A DNA stretch of 8,039 nt. It comes from a bacterium (GTDB lineage: Bacteria > Patescibacteriota > Microgenomatia > Levybacterales > UBA12049). Each line of letters begins with the position of its first letter. Position 1 is the first letter of the stretch. The notes below the pieces were generated by a model, which worked only from the letters and a program-made list of their open reading frames with translations, made no database searches and was not told the origin of the DNA. The stretch covers positions 1 to 8,039 of the forward strand of contig JAJZOC010000049.1 of assembly GCA_021852095.1 (NCBI GenBank), written 5' to 3'. This document shows, piece by piece, positions 5,885-8,039 of the stretch. The position numbers and the translations under genes were made by a program.

Positions 5885-6364
5885 ATTCCGTACAAATATT
5901 ATAGAAATCCCAGTACTACTTCCGTTGAGGAAGTTTTTATAAACCCCGAAGCTGGCACTAATTGCGAACTTTTAGTGCAAGCTATTGTTCGCGCGAGAGG
6001 ATTTGTTCTCCCTGATCGTATCCGTTCTTCTGAATTATATAAAGACACTGAATATACTAAAATTATAAATGATATTTCAAATGTCCAAACCGGTGACATC
6101 GTAGGACTCTGCCCATTAGATAAAACAGATTTTTGGGGAATCCATGTTGGAATAATATGGATAGACGATACAGACACTACGTACGTTGTTCATAATGCTA
6201 AACATACCGGCGCTCTCCAAAGAGAAAGGATCGAAGATGCGCTGAAGCATGAAAGACATAATAAGATTGCCTGGATTAAAAGACCTATTGTTAAAAACAA
6301 TAAGCTTTCAAATCCTCAAGGACTTGATATAATTGGACTTGGATACTTAGCAAAACATATATAA
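5885..6364 (+). CDS. NlpC/P60-like cysteine peptidase or amidase; non-standard or broken start
   Basis: The frame is open from 5855 to TAA at 6364. It encodes an NlpC/P60-like (C40-type) domain: GTNCELLVQAIVRARGF with the presumed nucleophile cysteine (codon 5963-5965), LPDRIRSSELY, QTGDIVGL, then GIHVGII with the presumed catalytic histidine (codon 6143-6145), and YVVHNAKH supplying a possible third residue. Such enzymes usually cut cell-wall peptides or related amide bonds. No signal peptide or membrane segment is visible, so the target is unclear. The first ordinary start in frame is GTG at 5975, which would delete the cysteine. There is no ATG, GTG or TTG between 5855 and 5975. ATT at 5885 (behind AAGAGAT) or ATA at 5879 are the only near-start codons in the likely place. 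I use 5885 provisionally, giving 159 residues; a frameshifted 5' end is equally possible. The CofE-like gene follows 10 bases downstream. Confidence 0.6.
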   Translation: MPYKYYRNPSTTSVEEVFINPEAGTNCELLVQAIVRARGFVLPDRIRSSELYKDTEYTKIINDISNVQTGDIVGLCPLDKTDFWGIHVGIIWIDDTDTTYVVHNAKHTGALQRERIEDALKHERHNKIAWIKRPIVKNNKLSNPQGLDIIGLGYLAKHI

Positions 6365-6374
6365 AAAATTTTAA

Positions 6375-7121
6375 ATGAAAGTAATTGCGTATAAAACAAA
6401 AAAAATAGTTCCGGGCGATAATTTATATAAAATCCTTGACCAGTATCTGGCAAAAGAAATCAGTGATAAAAGCGTTGTTGCGGTAACTTCTAAAATTATA
6501 GCCATTTGCGAGAGCCGGGTGGAAAAAATTAAGTCCGAGGAGCAAAAAGACATTTTGGCAAAAAAAGAAGCAGAGGCTTATCTGCCCCGCGAATATAATC
6601 AGTATGGTTTTATGATAACAATCAACAGGGGAATTTTGGTGGCATCCGCCGGGATTGATGCGTCAAACGGTAACGGCTATTATGTTTTGTGGCCAAAAAA
6701 TCCGCAGGAAAGTGCAAATAAGATTCGTAATTATCTTCTTAAAAAATATCGCCTGAAAAATCTCGGAGTGATTATTACCGACAGCAAACTATCGCCTTTA
6801 CGCTGGGGAGTAACCGGAGTTGCAATTGCCTACAGCGGGTTTAAAGCTTTAAAAAGCTACATTGACACACCGGATATTTTCGGCAGGCTAATGCGGGCGG
6901 AAAAAAGTAATATTGCTGATTCCTTGGCAGCTGCCGCGGTAATTGAAATGGGAGAGGGAAACGAACAAAAACCGCTTGCAATTATTAAAGATGCAGGCTT
7001 TATTAATTTTCAAAAGCAAAATCCAACCAAAAAAGAATTAGACAGTTTAAAAATTTCCATCGGAGACGACGTTTTTTCTTCGCTTTTGGAATCGGTTAAG
7101 TGGCAAAGCAATAAAAAATAA
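6375..7121 (+). CDS. CofE-like gamma-glutamyl ligase, probably acting on folate
   Basis: A 248-residue protein of the coenzyme F420-0:L-glutamate ligase family, which adds gamma-linked glutamates in a GTP-dependent reaction. Family features are IVPGDNLYKIL (11-21), VVAVTSKIIAICESRV (34-49), SAGIDASNGNGYYVLWPKNP (91-110), LGVIITDSKLSPLRWGVTGVAIAYSGFKAL (130-159) and NIADSLAAAAVIEMGEGNEQKPLAII (179-204). The length matches stand-alone CofE. Nothing here points to F420 synthesis, while SHMT, dihydrofolate reductase and ThyA flank it. Homologues in these bacteria are commonly labelled putative folate gamma-glutamate ligases, so folate polyglutamylation is the likely job; this is contextual inference. 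The ATG is 10 bases after the NlpC-like stop, with no ribosome binding site in the A/T-only gap. The stop codon directly abuts the thyA stop codon on the other strand. Confidence 0.88.
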   Translation: MKVIAYKTKKIVPGDNLYKILDQYLAKEISDKSVVAVTSKIIAICESRVEKIKSEEQKDILAKKEAEAYLPREYNQYGFMITINRGILVASAGIDASNGNGYYVLWPKNPQESANKIRNYLLKKYRLKNLGVIITDSKLSPLRWGVTGVAIAYSGFKALKSYIDTPDIFGRLMRAEKSNIADSLAAAAVIEMGEGNEQKPLAIIKDAGFINFQKQNPTKKELDSLKISIGDDVFSSLLESVKWQSNKK

Positions 7122-8039
7122 TTATTTCTTCTTTTCGTAATAACCGCCGGCAACCGTCAACTCTCCTTTTATAACAGGATGCGGATCGTAATTCTCAAGG
7201 ACTATCTTATCCGGCGTAAAATCGGAAAGGGTTTCCATTTTCCCAAGAATCTTAATTGTCGGGAAAGGCTTTGGTTTTCTCTTAAGTTGTTCCTTAACCT
7301 GCTCAATATGATTCTCGTAAATATGCACATCGCCGAAAGTATGAATAAATTCTCCGGGCAAAAGACCTGCAATCTTGGCAAGAATAATGGTCAAAAGCGA
7401 ATATGACGCGATGTTAAACGGAACGCCTAAAAATAAATCTGCGCTTCTTTGATATAGCTGTAAAGACAACTTTCCATTCCTATTTGAAATCTGATACATG
7501 TTGTGGCAAATAGGAAATCTTGAAGCATCTTTATTCTCTGCCATTGTGTATAAGTACTCCGGATTCCAGGAATTAACAATCAGATTTTTCGCATCGGGAT
7601 CATCTTTCATCTCTTGCATTACCCATTTTAACTGGTCTATTGTCCTGCCTTTTTTTCGAGTCGGCCACGAACGCCACATTTCTCCATAAATCCTTGGCAA
7701 ATTTCCCCACTTCTTGGCAAACTGCGCATCCTCTTTTATTTTTTGAACGAACTCTTCCTTCGTCAGACTTTTGACTTTTGACTTTTGACTTTTGACATAT
7801 ATTTTGTATGGGTAGTCATCCCAGATATGCACATTATTATCAACCAAATATTTTATATTTGTATCGCCCTTGAAAAACCAATAAAGCTCGTGCAAAACTC
7901 CCTTCCAGTAAACTTTCTTTGTGGTTAAAAGAGGAAAACCTTTTGACAAATCATAGCGGGTCTGGCGTCCAAAAAGACTATAGAGTTTGATATTTGTCCC
8001 CCGATCAACCTTTTTAATCCCCTTCTCCAGCGCTTTTGA
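7122..8039 (-). CDS. thyA: Thymidylate synthase (5' end outside window)
   Basis: Makes dTMP from dUMP using 5,10-methylenetetrahydrofolate, releasing dihydrofolate. The frame stays open to the window edge, giving 305 residues with only the extreme N-terminus missing. In-window residues: VDRGTN (11-16) holds the arginine expected to contact the dUMP phosphate; DLSKGFPLLTTKKVYWKGVL (30-49); IYGEMWRSWP (117-126); RFPICHNMYQ (174-183) with catalytic C178; QLYQRSADLFLGVPFNIASY (194-213); HTFGDVHIYENHIEQ (233-247); and NYDPHP (283-288). These leave no doubt about the family. The region between IWDDYPYKIY (72-81) and LTKEEF (92-97) is where long ThyA forms carry an insertion, and here it is filled by a heptamer tandem repeat. 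A TTG at 7949 is not the start, since conserved N-terminal sequence continues upstream. It converges on the CofE-like gene with no intervening base. Confidence 0.97.
   Translation of the reverse strand, partial: SKALEKGIKKVDRGTNIKLYSLFGRQTRYDLSKGFPLLTTKKVYWKGVLHELYWFFKGDTNIKYLVDNNVHIWDDYPYKIYVKSQKSKVKSLTKEEFVQKIKEDAQFAKKWGNLPRIYGEMWRSWPTRKKGRTIDQLKWVMQEMKDDPDAKNLIVNSWNPEYLYTMAENKDASRFPICHNMYQISNRNGKLSLQLYQRSADLFLGVPFNIASYSLLTIILAKIAGLLPGEFIHTFGDVHIYENHIEQVKEQLKRKPKPFPTIKILGKMETLSDFTPDKIVLENYDPHPVIKGELTVAGGYYEKKK
7766..7796. repeat. Heptamer tandem repeat (GACTTTT, 4.4 copies) inside thyA
   Basis: Four perfect copies of GACTTTT plus a final GAC span 31 bp. On the coding strand they give VKSQKSKVKS, residues 82-91 in the window, in a variable insertion loop of thymidylate synthase. 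A perfect tandem heptamer is prone to slippage. Because seven is not divisible by three, loss or gain of one copy would shift the frame ahead of the catalytic domain. Confidence 0.9.

Noticed and set aside
5975..6364. GTG at 5975 as start of the NlpC/P60-like gene
   Set aside because: It would remove the GTNC motif with the presumed nucleophile, although the same frame continues upstream with family-like sequence.
6339..6367. TTGGAT and TAAAAA with a 17-base spacer as a leaderless promoter for the CofE-like gene
   Set aside because: The -10 match is poor in an A-run and the gene follows another by 10 bases, so co-transcription is simpler.
7116..7127. A/T palindrome at the CofE-thyA junction as a terminator
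   Set aside because: The stem has only A and T pairs with no GC clamp or loop, so it cannot serve as an intrinsic terminator.
7947..7949. TTG at 7949 as start of thyA
   Set aside because: This codon is the leucine of the conserved DLSKGFPLLT motif, and typical ThyA sequence continues upstream to the window edge.
1..8039. Alternative code with UGA read as glycine (Gracilibacteria/SR1 type)
   Set aside because: All genes read through with the standard code and need no in-frame UGA. The lack of UGA stops among the seven stops seen is too small a sample.

Overview
The window looks like AT-rich chromosome from a bacterium of the Candidate Phyla Radiation (Patescibacteria, Parcubacteria-like). 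Four things suggest this: the flavour of the SHMT, ThyA and S2 sequences, a CofE-like ligase lying among folate genes, extreme packing, and short repeats embedded in genes. The standard genetic code reads every gene cleanly. All seven stop codons inside the window are TAA or TAG. Phylum placement is inference from sequence flavour, not from a search.

Layout: rpsB (minus, 3' end cut by the window) at 1-804; a 409-base divergent intergenic region with the rpsB promoter and leader hairpin on one strand and a long structured leader on the other (805-1213); an unrecognised gene with a phosphoribosyltransferase-like motif (plus, 1214-2017); glyA (minus, 2024-3343); a GNAT acetyltransferase fused to a possible Maf/ITPase-like domain (plus, 3503-4822); a DUF488 gene (plus, 4849-5211); a dihydrofolate reductase gene (minus, 5214-5801); an NlpC/P60-like gene with no normal start codon (plus, about 5885-6364); a CofE-like gamma-glutamyl ligase (plus, 6375-7121); and thyA (minus, 7122 to the window edge, 5' end cut).

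Four of the genes form the thymidylate cycle. ThyA makes dTMP and dihydrofolate, dihydrofolate reductase regenerates tetrahydrofolate, and GlyA recharges it with a one-carbon unit from serine. The CofE-like ligase probably adds glutamates to folate. They are scattered on both strands rather than sharing one operon. All three convergent gene pairs are separated by only 0 to 6 bases.

The most notable non-genic signals are: (1) a predicted leader of about 255 bases upstream of the gene at 1214, with a branched inverted-repeat architecture followed by mutually exclusive stems; (2) a 99-bp palindromic repeat element inserted in frame inside the dihydrofolate reductase gene; (3) heptamer tandem repeats at three loci, two of them inside coding sequence (rpsB and thyA); (4) promoters placed so close to the glyA and GNAT-fusion start codons that leaderless mRNAs are predicted; (5) an NlpC/P60-like gene whose catalytic cysteine lies upstream of any standard start codon.
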